Below are positions 36,814 to 45,974 of a DNA stretch of 64,000 bases, piece after piece (the first letter of the stretch is position 1; the number at the start of each line of letters is the position of its first letter). Position numbers and translations under genes: made by a program. The notes beneath the pieces are model-generated. The model worked only from the letters and a program-made list of their open reading frames with translations. It was not told the origin of the DNA and made no database searches. Origin of the DNA: Massilia litorea (lineage in GTDB: Bacteria; Pseudomonadota; Gammaproteobacteria; Burkholderiales; Burkholderiaceae_D). The DNA is taken from assembly GCF_015101885.1 (NCBI RefSeq), contig NZ_CP062941.1, positions 4,774,001 to 4,838,000 of the forward strand, given 5' to 3'.

Positions 36814-37923
36814 TTAGTCCTCAGTATGGTTCTTGTTCAGTCTTGCCAGGATGCGCAGGTCGGCGCCGACCTGCGTGACGGCGTGGAAGCGCAATGCGAC
36901 CTTGTCCGCCAGGCGTTTCAAAGGCGGCAGCGCGAACATGCCCTGCCCGCTGCCGATCAGGCTTGGCGCGAGATACACCAGCAGCTCGTCGACGCAGCCC
37001 TCGCGCACCAGCGAGGCGTTCAGTTTCGAGCCCGCCTCGACGTGTACTTCGTTGATCTCGCGCCGGCCCAGCTCCAGCATCAGCGCCGGCAGGTCTACCT
37101 TGCCATGCGCGTTCGGCAGCAGGATGACCTCGTGGCCAGCCGCCCGCAGCTGCGCTGCCTTCTCCGGATCCGGTACGGCCGCCACGATCCAGCAGGGATC
37201 GCCCTGCAGGATGCGCGCGTCCATGCCGATCTCGAAGCGGCTGTCGACGATCACGCGGCGCGGCTGGCGCGCGCCTTCCACGCCGCGCACCGTCAGCTGC
37301 GGATCGTCCGCCTTGACGGTACCGATGCCGGTCAGGATGACATTGGCGCGCGCGCGCCAGGCATGGCCGTCCTGACGGGCTTCGGGGCCGGTGATCCACT
37401 GGCTCTCGCCGTTCTCCAGCGCCGTCATGCCGTCCAGGCTGGCCGCCGTTTTCAGACGTACCCACGGACGGCCATGGCGCATGCGCGAGAAGAAGCCGAT
37501 GTTCAGTTCATATGCCGCGTCGGCCAGCAGGCCGGATGCGGTCGCGATACCGGCCGCTTCCAGCTGCGCCATGCCGCGCCCGGCGACCAGCGGGTTGGGA
37601 TCGCCCATCGCGGCCACCACGCGGCCCAGGCCCGCCTCGACCAGCGCCTTCGAGCAGGGGGGCGTGCGGCCGTAGTGGCTGCACGGTTCCAGCGTGACGT
37701 AGGCCGTGGCGCCGCGTACGTCGTTGCCGCGGGCGGCGGCATCGCGCAGGGCCTGGATCTCGGCATGCGCCTGGCCGGCGGGCTGGGTGTGGCCGGCGCC
37801 GATGACTTCGCCATCGCGCACGATCACGCAGCCCACGCGCGGGTTGGGCGCAGTGATGTACATGCCTTTTGCGGCCCATTCGAGGGCCAGCGCCATCGCG
37901 TCGGTATCGTTCGTGATCTGCAC
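36814..37923 (-). CDS. ribD: Bifunctional riboflavin deaminase/reductase RibD
   Basis: A protein of about 369 residues with an N-terminal zinc deaminase domain (HAEIQAL and EPCSHYGRTPPC) and a C-terminal NADPH-dependent reductase domain (RLKTAASLDGMTA; GIGTVKADDPQLTVR). It carries out the second and third steps of riboflavin synthesis. Start codon is uncertain. GTG 37923 leaves 17 bp after the fimT-like stop; ATG 37896 begins right at the conserved MALALEWA and is possible; neither has a strong ribosome site. Translation may rely on coupling to the pilin genes upstream. Confidence 0.95.
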   Translation of the reverse strand: MQITNDTDAMALALEWAAKGMYITAPNPRVGCVIVRDGEVIGAGHTQPAGQAHAEIQALRDAAARGNDVRGATAYVTLEPCSHYGRTPPCSKALVEAGLGRVVAAMGDPNPLVAGRGMAQLEAAGIATASGLLADAAYELNIGFFSRMRHGRPWVRLKTAASLDGMTALENGESQWITGPEARQDGHAWRARANVILTGIGTVKADDPQLTVRGVEGARQPRRVIVDSRFEIGMDARILQGDPCWIVAAVPDPEKAAQLRAAGHEVILLPNAHGKVDLPALMLELGRREINEVHVEAGSKLNASLVREGCVDELLVYLAPSLIGSGQGMFALPPLKRLADKVALRFHAVTQVGADLRILARLNKNHTED

Positions 37924-37940
37924 AGTGTTCTTGATTGGTT

Positions 37941-38501
37941 CTAGCCGGGTGCCGCCGTGCCGTCGCAATTGGCGTCGCGTTCCGGATCACAGGTGCGCGC
38001 CCGGCCCAGCATGTTAATTTTTATACGGCGGATCGCCCCGCCCTGAAACAGCGACAGCGTGCCCCAGCGTGCGGTGGCACTACCGGTTGCGCCGCAGCTG
38101 CGCCCGGCGCCATTGTAGGCGATGTAATACGGGGCTGCAGGACTCGTGAAGGCAAAGGCCGCCCTCACCCCGGCGGGCAGCGCCTCGTGCACGGACAGGA
38201 TGTCGTCCCCGGCGCCTGGCGCCCCGTCGCCGTCGCGGTCCGCGAACACGGTCCAGCCTTGGGTCCAGTCGATGCCGCCGGCGTCGCGCGGCAGCAGCAG
38301 GATGCGCTGGTTGCGGGCGATCGCCTGCGCCCGCGCCAGGCTGATCGCGCCGAACAAGTCGTCCGTCGCCGCGCGCAGCTGCCGGGCGCGCAGCAATCCG
38401 GCGAGGTCGGGCAAAGCAAGACCCAGCAGGACGGCAGCGATGGCAAGGACGGTCAGCAGTTCGGGCAGCGAAAACCCCTGCCGGGCGGACGTTCGCTTCA
38501 T
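37941..38501 (-). CDS. fimT: FimT/GspH-type minor pseudopilin
   Basis: A 186-residue prepilin. The type III leader (MKRTSARQG) is followed by the cleavage site G|FSLPELL with Glu at +5, then a hydrophobic helix (TVLAIAAVLLGLALP). The C-terminal part fits GspH/FimT pseudopilins (ISLARAQAIARNQRILL). Such minor pilins prime type IV pilus assembly and in some species bind DNA. The ATG overlaps the pilE-like stop (ATGA). It precedes ribD on the same transcript. Confidence 0.85.
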   Translation of the reverse strand: MKRTSARQGFSLPELLTVLAIAAVLLGLALPDLAGLLRARQLRAATDDLFGAISLARAQAIARNQRILLLPRDAGGIDWTQGWTVFADRDGDGAPGAGDDILSVHEALPAGVRAAFAFTSPAAPYYIAYNGAGRSCGATGSATARWGTLSLFQGGAIRRIKINMLGRARTCDPERDANCDGTAAPG

Positions 38502-38932
38502 GGCCAGCAACGCGTCGACTGCCCGCTCGCGCCCTGCTCGCCCCTGCTGCTCAGGGTCAGCGTGCCGCATTCCGGATCGGTGAAGCGGGCATCGACGTTC
38601 CCCGTGCCGGGCCGCGCCCGCAGCCGCACGCAGTCGCGCAGTTCGCTGCCCGGACAGGCCTCGGCGTCCAGTTCGTAATAGCTGGCGGCGGCGGCACTCC
38701 CCGACCACCACGGGAGTCCGTCCACCGGCTCCGCCTTCGAGAAGGCGGCATAGGTATGGTGGGTGGCGTGGTACTGCTCCTGCTGAAGCATGGCCGCGAC
38801 CAGTGCGACTTTCCCCTCCATGCGGCGCGTGCGCGTCAGGTAGCCGGCATAGCTCGGCCAGGCCAGGCTGGCCAGCACGGAGACGATGAGGAGCACGACC
38901 ATCGCTTCGATCAGGGTGAAACCGCGTCCCAT
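38498..38932 (-). CDS. pilE: PilE-type minor pilin
   Basis: A 144-residue prepilin with a very short leader (MGRG) and cleavage site G|FTLIEAMVVLLIVSVLA. It has the PilE-like pattern YLTRTRRMEGKVALVAAMLQQEQY near the N-terminus, and two late Cys pairs (EACPGSELRDC, DPECGT) that may form a disulfide loop. GAGGAG lies 6 nt before the ATG. It sits in the minor pilin operon rather than with a pilA locus, so it is a minor subunit, not the main fibre protein. Confidence 0.86.
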   Translation of the reverse strand: MGRGFTLIEAMVVLLIVSVLASLAWPSYAGYLTRTRRMEGKVALVAAMLQQEQYHATHHTYAAFSKAEPVDGLPWWSGSAAAASYYELDAEACPGSELRDCVRLRARPGTGNVDARFTDPECGTLTLSSRGEQGASGQSTRCWP

Positions 38933-38951
38933 GGCGCTCTCCTCGGTAGGG

Positions 38952-39578
38952 TCAATGCGATGCGGCCTGGTGCAGCTCGGGCCAGTTGGCGATCTCGCGC
39001 CAGCCCAGGCGTTTGCCGGCGGCGCCCCCGGCGGCACGCCGGTAGTAGCTCTGCAGGACGACGATCGTCGCCGGGTCGGCGCCGACGCCCAGCGCGGTGA
39101 CGCGAAACACCGGATGAGTCCCCGGCAGCAGTTCGACCAGGTAGCGTGGCGCGGCGGCCGGCAGTGTGCCGGCACCCGTCGGCAGCGCGCGCCCGCTGAA
39201 GCGGCCGTATGCGACGCCGGCGCCGCCTGCCAGGTCGGCCGCCTGCCAGGCGGGCGGTGCGGCGCCGCTCGCCGCCTTGCACAGACCCGTCTTCTCGGCC
39301 CGGCCGGCGCAGCGCTCGACAAAGGCGCTTCCGTCGGGCGCGCTGAACATCGCGGTACGCGGCGATGCGGCCCCTGCAGCGCCTTCGATATCGCGTTCGG
39401 CATCGAGCAGCGCCGCTTCGGCCGCCGCGTGCGCCACCTGGCGGTCGCGTTCGTAGCGTGCCGACCGGGCGCCGGCCAGCGCGGCGCGCGTGCTCGAGAG
39501 CGACATCATCAGGAGCGCCAGCATCAGGAACAGCATGGTGATGAGCGCCGCGCCGCGCTCGCGTCGGAATGGCCTCAT
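38952..39578 (-). CDS. pilX: PilX-like minor pilin/assembly protein
   Basis: A 208-residue protein. The N-terminus RRERGAALITMLFLMLALLMM is the PilX pattern (GAALI..LLFL) in which the Glu at +5 is missing, as usual for this family. The body has AGARSARYERDRQVAHAAAEAALLDAERDIEG, a known PilX_N signature. The ATG overlaps the pilW stop (ATGA). In typical clusters pilY1 follows pilX; here a pilE-type gene comes next after 19 bp. Confidence 0.84.
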   Translation of the reverse strand: MRPFRRERGAALITMLFLMLALLMMSLSSTRAALAGARSARYERDRQVAHAAAEAALLDAERDIEGAAGAASPRTAMFSAPDGSAFVERCAGRAEKTGLCKAASGAAPPAWQAADLAGGAGVAYGRFSGRALPTGAGTLPAAAPRYLVELLPGTHPVFRVTALGVGADPATIVVLQSYYRRAAGGAAGKRLGWREIANWPELHQAASH

Positions 39579-40495
39579 GGCTGGGCTACCGCAATCGCGA
39601 ATACGGCCGTGAACAGCCTGCGCGCCCGTGCCGGACCTTGGCCGCGCAGCTCGGCCTGCGCCAGCTGCACGCCCTGGTCGCTCGCCCCGTGCGCGGCACT
39701 GTAGGCCAGACCGAACAATGCATAGCCGTCCGGCTGCGGCGCCGCCGACGGGTGCTCGCCATGCAGCAGCAAGGCCACCTGCACGCTGGCGACACGCTTC
39801 CACCAGGTCTTTTCCTTGCGCTCGGCGGGCAGCAGCGCGGCATCGAGCGCGGCGATCGCGCCGGCGTTCACATAGCGGTTCGGGATGCCGTCCGGCGGCG
39901 TATCGCTGTCGAGCCCATACAGCACCTGGAAGCCGTCGACGCCGGCGACGACCGCGTCCGCGCTCCAGTTGGCCGCACCCCGGTATTTGCAGCGCAGCTC
40001 GGCCAGGCCGTCGGCGTTGCGGGCGACATAGAAGATGCTCCAGCCCTCCTTCGCGCCATGCACGGGAAAGCCCGCGCAATCGATCACGCTGCCGTCGCCG
40101 TCGGGCGCAGGGCCGGCGCCCGGGTAGCGCACCGCCAGCACGTCGCTGCCGTTGACCGCATTCGCCAGCGGACCGTCGATGGCGGCACTCGTTTTGACCA
40201 GCGAACGGCTGTCGAGGCCCGCCAGCGGCGCTGGCGCGTCCTTGTCCAGTCCCGCGCTGCCATGGCTCTCCCAATCGACAAAGGCGCCCTGGCGCACCGC
40301 GCGCCCGATCAGGGCCAGCGCATAGCGGCCCCCATCGTCGACGCCGGCCGCGTCTTCATGGGCGACATAGGCCTTGTTCGCGCCCGTCATCAGGACGGCG
40401 CCGGCCAGCAGCACGCCGAGACCGAGCGCCAGCGCGACCAGCAGTTCGGCCAGGGTCATGCCGGCCTGGCGCGGCGTCGGGCGGCGCATACTCAT
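39575..40495 (-). CDS. pilW: PilW-like minor pilin
   Basis: A 306-residue prepilin with leader MSMRRPTPRQAG and cleavage G|MTLAELLVALALGLGVLLAG, with Glu at +5. Its length and its body (GGRYALALIGRAVRQGAFVDWE) fit PilW. Two conserved Cys occur (VIDCAGFP, LRCKYRG). The ATG overlaps the pilV stop (ATGA); a second ATG two codons later is possible. It is part of the minor pilin operon for initiation of type IV pili. Confidence 0.86.
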   Translation of the reverse strand: MSMRRPTPRQAGMTLAELLVALALGLGVLLAGAVLMTGANKAYVAHEDAAGVDDGGRYALALIGRAVRQGAFVDWESHGSAGLDKDAPAPLAGLDSRSLVKTSAAIDGPLANAVNGSDVLAVRYPGAGPAPDGDGSVIDCAGFPVHGAKEGWSIFYVARNADGLAELRCKYRGAANWSADAVVAGVDGFQVLYGLDSDTPPDGIPNRYVNAGAIAALDAALLPAERKEKTWWKRVASVQVALLLHGEHPSAAPQPDGYALFGLAYSAAHGASDQGVQLAQAELRGQGPARARRLFTAVFAIAVAQP

Positions 40496-41028
40496 CCCGC
40501 AACCACCATCGTCACGAAGGGCGCCGCCGCGGAGCTGCCGGGCGCGCGCCAGCCCAGCTTGACGACTACCGGCGCATTCGCGCCGCCGGTGCAGCTCCAC
40601 TCAACAGCCTGCAGCGCCGCATTCCAGCCGCCGCCGTCGCGGCAGATGGCAATTCGCCCGCCGGGAAAGGCGCCCTGCACGATGCGTGCCGTGTCGTAGA
40701 GGTCGAAGGCGGCCAGTTGGGCGGGATCGCAATCGGCGCCGCCGAAGCACTGGACGGGCGGCGCGGCCGGATCGCCGCCGGCCGCGTCGTAGTCGAACTG
40801 GAGATAGGGATTGGATGCATCCGGCAGCGCCATCTGCGCCGTGTTGACGCGCATGCGCGCGCCGAGCGAGGCGGCCAGTTGCACGGCTTCCGACTCGAGC
40901 GCGGCCTGCTGGCGCAGGCGCGCCGCCGCTACCTGCGTGCTCGCGGCGCCGGCCACGCCGAGCGCCAGCACGCACATGGCGACCAGGACTTCGACGAGCG
41001 TGAAGCCTTCGATGCGGCAGCCTTGCAA
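40492..41028 (-). CDS. pilV: PilV-like minor pilin (TTG start)
   Basis: A 178-residue prepilin, MQGCRIEG|FTLVEVLVAMCVLALGVAG, with Glu at +5. The body carries the usual PilV helix (AAARLRQQAALESEAVQLAASLGARMR) and Cys pairs (CFGGADC, CRDGG, WSCTGG). The only start that fits is TTG at 41028, preceded by GGAGGTGATCC, an 11-nt match to the 16S rRNA anti-Shine-Dalgarno end. First intact gene of pilV-pilW-pilX-pilE-fimT. Its first 39 codons and its upstream region are duplicated at 41697-41865. Confidence 0.87.
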   Translation of the reverse strand: MQGCRIEGFTLVEVLVAMCVLALGVAGAASTQVAAARLRQQAALESEAVQLAASLGARMRVNTAQMALPDASNPYLQFDYDAAGGDPAAPPVQCFGGADCDPAQLAAFDLYDTARIVQGAFPGGRIAICRDGGGWNAALQAVEWSCTGGANAPVVVKLGWRAPGSSAAAPFVTMVVAG

Positions 41029-41082
41029 GGATCACCTCCACAGTTCAGGCGCGTGAATTCGCGCGAGCTGAGAAGTTATCAG
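40914..41082. repeat. 169-bp direct repeat, copy A (pilV 5' end)
   Basis: Matches 41697-41865 with one mismatch (T at 41009, C at 41792) and a constant offset of 783 bp. It covers the first 39 codons of pilV, the ribosome site and about 54 bp upstream. Weaker similarity at the same offset continues to about 41135. Confidence 0.95.
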
Positions 41083-41169
41083 TACGTCCTCAGGCGCTCC
41101 TGCGCTGGCTCAAACGTGCGCGGGCTACGCCAACCAGGCTGATGTAGAGCGGCCTTGGGTGTCCCAGAA

Positions 41170-41193
41170 ATATAAAAGGGGACCTAAGTCCCC
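41170..41193 (-). terminator. Intrinsic terminator after the 110-residue islet gene
   Basis: On the minus strand GGGGAC-TTAG-GTCCCC (41178-41193) is followed by TTTTATATTT. It lies 26 bp after the stop of the islet gene and would separate it from pilV transcription. Confidence 0.8.
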
Positions 41194-41219
41194 GTCTAAC
41201 TGCACGTTACTAAGCTTGC

Positions 41220-41552
41220 TTAACCTTGGCCGTCCTTATCCTGACGGTCAAGCTGAGCTTCAATTGCTGCGATACGTTCAGGTGATGGCGGCGGTCGCAC
41301 TTCAACAACCAGGTTCGGATATGCACGGAACTTGTCAGGGTACGAATTGTTCAGCATCATCAACACCCACTTGCCGATCATGGTTGCCGCCTCGTCCTGG
41401 CCGCGCTCGTTCAATGCTGCCAGGCTGCTGAGGGTATCCTCGTACTCGGGCCTTTTCCGTTCAAGGGCACGACGATCAAGCAGTGTGGTATGCAGCGCAT
41501 CGTCCTTCCCGTCACGGAGACTAAAGGCGATGAATGGTACATCTGGTCTCAT
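41220..41552 (-). CDS. Hypothetical protein in the pilV islet
   Basis: A 110-residue soluble protein with no signal or membrane segment. It contains charged helices (LLDRRALERKRPEYEDTLSSL; DEAATMIGKWVLMMLNNSYPDKF) and a Pro-rich VEVRPPPSPERIAAIEAQLDRQ tail. GGAGG lies 5 nt before the ATG, so it looks translated. Base composition is more AT-rich than its neighbours. It lies between the two 169-bp repeats and has its own terminator. I do not recognise the family. Confidence 0.7.
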   Translation of the reverse strand: MRPDVPFIAFSLRDGKDDALHTTLLDRRALERKRPEYEDTLSSLAALNERGQDEAATMIGKWVLMMLNNSYPDKFRAYPNLVVEVRPPPSPERIAAIEAQLDRQDKDGQG

Positions 41553-41571
41553 ACAACCTCCGTTCGTTAGT

Positions 41572-41811
41572 TTATTTAGGCCACTTCGCCTCGGCCTCTG
41601 CGCGGCAATTCTCCCACCGTTGCGCCACCTTTTTCATGCAAGCGCTGAACTCGGTTCTGGCCTCCCGGTGACGCTTGCGCTCGCCGGGTGTCAACTGCAG
41701 GCGCGCCGCCGCTACCTGCGTGCTCGCGGCGCCGGCCACGCCGAGCGCCAGCACGCACATGGCGACCAGGACTTCGACGAGCGTGAAGCCTCCGATGCGG
41801 CAGCCTTGCAA
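41572..41811 (-). pseudogene. Truncated pilV copy joined to a foreign tail
   Basis: The frame starts with the same TTG and 11-nt ribosome site as pilV and encodes its first 38 residues with one change (IGGFTL for IEGFTL). After AAARL it switches to an unrelated charged tail (QLTPGERKRHREARTEFSACM ending AEAKWPK), giving 79 residues. The switch falls exactly at the repeat border (41697). It is either a broken relic or an expressed short prepilin with a new C-terminus. The tail is probably the 3' end of a gene brought in with the islet. Confidence 0.7.
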
Positions 41812-41865
41812 GGATCACCTCCACAGTTCAGGCGCGTGAATTCGCGCGAGCTGAGAAGTTATCAG
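41697..41865. repeat. 169-bp direct repeat, copy B
   Basis: Second copy of the pilV 5' region (168 of 169 identical to 40914-41082). It sits just upstream of the islet and 62 bp from the nrdR stop, with the same orientation. Confidence 0.95.
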
Positions 41866-41926
41866 CGAGGCGGAGCCCGCCCCTGCGCTCGCTCAAGCGT
41901 GCGCAAGCCGTCCAACGGTGTTTGAT

Positions 41927-42385
41927 TTATTTGCGGGAGTGCCCGACTTCAGCCAGGGCCTGCTGGAACTCTGCCAGGTCCTTGAAGTCTTTATAGACGG
42001 AGGCGAAGCGGATGTAGGCGATTTCGTCGAGGCGCTTGAGCTCCTGCATCACGAGTTCGCCGACATAGCCGGTATCGACTTCGCGCCGGCCGCTGGTGAG
42101 CAGCTTTTCCTCGATCGAGGCGACGGCGGCGTCGATGGCCGCGGCCGGGACCGGGCGCTTGCGCAGCGCCAGCATCAGGCTGCCGCGCAGCTTGCTGCTG
42201 GCGAATTCGGTGCGGCTGCCGTTTTTCTTGACGATGATCGGCATCGACAGTTCGATGCGTTCGTAGGTGGTGAAGCGCTTGTCGCATTGCACGCAGCGGC
42301 GCCGGCGGCGGATGGCGTCGCCCTCCTCGGATACGCGCGTATCGAGGACCTGGGTGTCTTCATGCTGGCAGAACGGACATTTCAT
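41927..42385 (-). CDS. nrdR: Transcriptional repressor NrdR
   Basis: A 152-residue repressor of ribonucleotide reductase genes, normal length. It has the N-terminal zinc ribbon ([15 protein letters not shown] ... [13 protein letters not shown]) and an ATP-cone domain ([21 protein letters not shown]). It is commonly found next to glyA, as here (121 bp downstream of glyA, same strand). Confidence 0.97.
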   Translation of the reverse strand: MKCPFCQHEDTQVLDTRVSEEGDAIRRRRRCVQCDKRFTTYERIELSMPIIVKKNGSRTEFASSKLRGSLMLALRKRPVPAAAIDAAVASIEEKLLTSGRREVDTGYVGELVMQELKRLDEIAYIRFASVYKDFKDLAEFQQALAEVGHSRK

Positions 42386-42435
42386 GGGCGCCGGTGGTAC
42401 TTGGATGATGCTTGGGTGATGCTTGGGTAATGCAA

Positions 42436-42469
42436 AGGAACGGCACCCGTCAAACGGATTGCCGTTCCT
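42436..42469 (-). terminator. Hairpin after glyA, weak terminator
   Basis: A 10-bp perfect stem (AGGAACGGCA / TGCCGTTCCT) with a 14-nt loop lies 37 bp after the glyA stop. On the minus strand it is followed only by TTTGC, so termination may be partial and let nrdR be transcribed. Confidence 0.5.
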
Positions 42470-42506
42470 GAACTCTACTACGTTTGCAACTGCATGGTGA
42501 TTCTGC

Positions 42507-43754
<1,248 letters not shown>

Positions 43755-43869
43755 GAACAAAACTCCAATCGATAAGAGAACCGGACAACGGCTGTGTCGG
43801 ATCGGCGCGCGGCCCAGGAAACAAACAGCTGCAGCCAGCCGCGCTGCAATGCACGCGAACCATTGTCGG

Positions 43870-43958
43870 CTGCCCAGGCGAACGGCGGATGAAATCTCAC
43901 GTTCCCCGGTGGGTGCCCACCTTTCCCGCATCGCTGCGGTTTTCGCCAGTTACGTGAG
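43870..43958 (-). promoter_or_regulatory. ZTP riboswitch (pfl motif) upstream of glyA
   Basis: The minus strand contains the pfl-motif landmarks in order: CTCACGTAACTGGCGAAAA at the 5' side, GGTGGGCACCCACCGGGGAA in the middle, CGTGAG closing the first stem with CTCACG, and CGCCTGGGCA as the conserved 3' part that forms the pseudoknot. The aptamer ends about 115 nt before the glyA start. ZTP riboswitches typically control glyA, purH and folate genes. The expression platform was not resolved. Confidence 0.9.
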
Positions 43959-43975
43959 ACATAAATGGACTGGGG

Positions 43976-44004
43976 ATTGTATGTGAAGTGCCCGCTGAGG
44001 GCAA
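43976..44004 (-). promoter_or_regulatory. Promoter of the glyA riboswitch transcript
   Basis: TTGCCC, a 17-bp spacer, and TACAAT on the minus strand. Transcription would start near 43969, about 10 nt before the aptamer. Confidence 0.6.
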
Positions 44005-44101
44005 GAAAAGCCCTGCCAGGCTGGCAACTACCTCGACCGATCTGGAAAGATGGTCTTTTCAGCTACAATCTCGAAGCACCAGCCACCAGAGGACACTTAC
44101 C

Positions 44102-44848
44102 ATGATCGTTTTCATCACCGGCGCTTCCGCCGGATTCGGCGCCGAAATGGCGCGCACCTTCGTTCGCAACGGCCACCAGGTCGTGATGGCGGCGCGCCGC
44201 ATGGAACGCCTCGATGCGCTCGCGGCCGAGCTGGGCGAATCGGCGCTGCCGGTCGAGATGGACGTGACCAGCAAGAAATCGATCGACGAAGCGCTGGCCA
44301 TGCTGCCGCAATCCTGGCGCCAGATCGACGTCCTGATCAACAATGCCGGCCTCGCGCTGGGCACGGCGCCAGCGCACGAGGCCCCGCTGGACGACTGGGA
44401 AACCATGATCGCCACCAATTGCCAGGGCCTGGTGACGATGACGCGCGCCCTGCTGCCGGCCATGGTCGAGCGCGGCAGCGGCCTGGTGATCAACCTGGGC
44501 TCGGTGGCCGGCCACTACCCCTACCCTGGCGGCAATGTGTACGGCGCCACGAAAGCCTTTGTCGAACAGTTTACGCTGAACCTGCGCGCCGACCTGGTCG
44601 GCACCGGCGTGCGCGCGACCAACCTGGCGCCGGGCCTGTGCGGCGGGACCGAATTCTCGAACGTGCGCTTCAAGGGCAATGACGAGGCCGCGGCGAAAGT
44701 GTATGAAGGCACGACGCCGCTGACCGCCAAGGACATTGCCGAGACGGCGTACTGGATCGCGACCCTGCCGCCGCATATCAACGTCAACAGCATCGAGATG
44801 ATGCCGACCTGCCAGGGCTTCTCGCCGTTCAACATCAAGCGCGCCTGA
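44102..44848 (+). CDS. ydfG: YdfG-like short-chain dehydrogenase
   Basis: A 248-residue NADP-dependent SDR. The N-terminus MIVFITGASAGFG is the TGxxxGxG cofactor motif, followed by NNAGLALG, the catalytic Ser region (INLGSVAGHYPYPGG) and Y-x-x-x-K (VYGATKAFVEQF). It closely matches E. coli YdfG, which reduces malonic semialdehyde and oxidises 3-hydroxy acids and serine. Substrate here is inferred. Divergent from glyA; GAGGA precedes the ATG. Confidence 0.88.
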   Translation: MIVFITGASAGFGAEMARTFVRNGHQVVMAARRMERLDALAAELGESALPVEMDVTSKKSIDEALAMLPQSWRQIDVLINNAGLALGTAPAHEAPLDDWETMIATNCQGLVTMTRALLPAMVERGSGLVINLGSVAGHYPYPGGNVYGATKAFVEQFTLNLRADLVGTGVRATNLAPGLCGGTEFSNVRFKGNDEAAAKVYEGTTPLTAKDIAETAYWIATLPPHINVNSIEMMPTCQGFSPFNIKRA

Positions 44849-44876
44849 TTCGTCGCACCGGATGGCCGCAACCCGG

Positions 44877-45974
44877 TCAGCCGGGATGCTGCTCGACCAG
44901 GTTCCTGGAGCCGAGGGCTTCGAATGCGCGCTGCAGGAACAAGCGTGTCAACAAATACCCGCCCAGCAATCCGATCACGCCAAAATAGGTCAGGGTCGCC
45001 AGGGCAAGCGAACGGCTGCCGGGACCACCGAAGGAAGCGGCCATCTCGTTGCCGACGCCGAGCATCGCCTGGCCAACCCGGTCGCTGTTAACCAGGGATA
45101 CGCCGACGATAATCTTGGTCAACCAGTCGGAAATTTGCTCCAGGTTCGTGTTGACCGCGGTTGAAGGCGCCCGGGTGTGCACGGGTTCCGGACGCGCGCC
45201 GCCTGCCGGGTTGACGGATGGCAGCGCTCTCTGGTCTTTCCCGGCAATTGCCTCGGCGTTTTTCAGTGCGTTCGTCTTCTCCAGCAAAACAGCCTCGGCA
45301 TTGCGTTTGTTTTCGCGAAGTCCGGCAAGCGCCTTGCTCGAGGCCAGGACCTGCGGGTCTCCGTCCGCTCCGGCTCCGGCCGCGGTGCGCAGGCGCGCCA
45401 GGGCGGCCTCGGCGTCGGTCACCTGTTTTCCGATTCCGTCCACTTCCCGCGCCGCCTCCTCCTTTTCTCTCGCAGCAAGAGCGACTGTCCCTCTGGCCGC
45501 TGGACTCTCGTTCCAACGGGTTGAGGCCGCAACCGTCGTGCGCGCCGTGTCGGACGAGAGGGAACGCGGAATGCCGAAAATGAAGCCCAGGAAGGCGCCG
45601 ACGGCGCAACAGGCAAAGGCCCACAGCAATCCGGCCCAGCGCGCCGCGTTCCTGGTTTTTCCCTCTGTAACAAGCCGTGCACGGACCGATTCGGCCTGCG
45701 CCGCCATTGCCTTCGGATCCGGCACCCTTCCCGCAGTGCCGGCCGTTCCGCCGGCCGGCGTTGCCGCCGGGGCCGGCTTTGATTCCGCCGCGGACTTCGT
45801 CGCGGGCGCCGCCACACCTGGGCCCGCCGGCGTCCCGGCAACGGTGGCCGGCACGACGACTTCGATCGAGAAAACGAGGAACAGGCCTCCGAGGAACAGG
45901 GCGCCGAGCATGGCAACCATGACATACCAGACACTTTCGTCCACACTGCCCGGCAGCATTTGTCGAACTTTCAT
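44877..45974 (-). CDS. Membrane protein of unknown function with coiled coil
   Basis: A 365-residue protein. It has a TM segment at about 17-38 (VMVAMLGALFLGGLFLVFSI), an Ala/Pro-rich linker, a second TM at about 113-135 ending in FLGFIFGIPRSL, a charged coiled-coil stretch (EKEEAAREVDGIGKQVTDAE), and one or two TM helices near the C-terminus. Just before those lies NTNLEQISDWLTKIIVGVSL. The GIPR and NLEQISDWLTK motifs recur in uncharacterised bacterial membrane proteins, from memory. GGAGG 5 nt before ATG 45974 supports the start. Function unknown. Confidence 0.75.
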   Translation of the reverse strand: MKVRQMLPGSVDESVWYVMVAMLGALFLGGLFLVFSIEVVVPATVAGTPAGPGVAAPATKSAAESKPAPAATPAGGTAGTAGRVPDPKAMAAQAESVRARLVTEGKTRNAARWAGLLWAFACCAVGAFLGFIFGIPRSLSSDTARTTVAASTRWNESPAARGTVALAAREKEEAAREVDGIGKQVTDAEAALARLRTAAGAGADGDPQVLASSKALAGLRENKRNAEAVLLEKTNALKNAEAIAGKDQRALPSVNPAGGARPEPVHTRAPSTAVNTNLEQISDWLTKIIVGVSLVNSDRVGQAMLGVGNEMAASFGGPGSRSLALATLTYFGVIGLLGGYLLTRLFLQRAFEALGSRNLVEQHPG

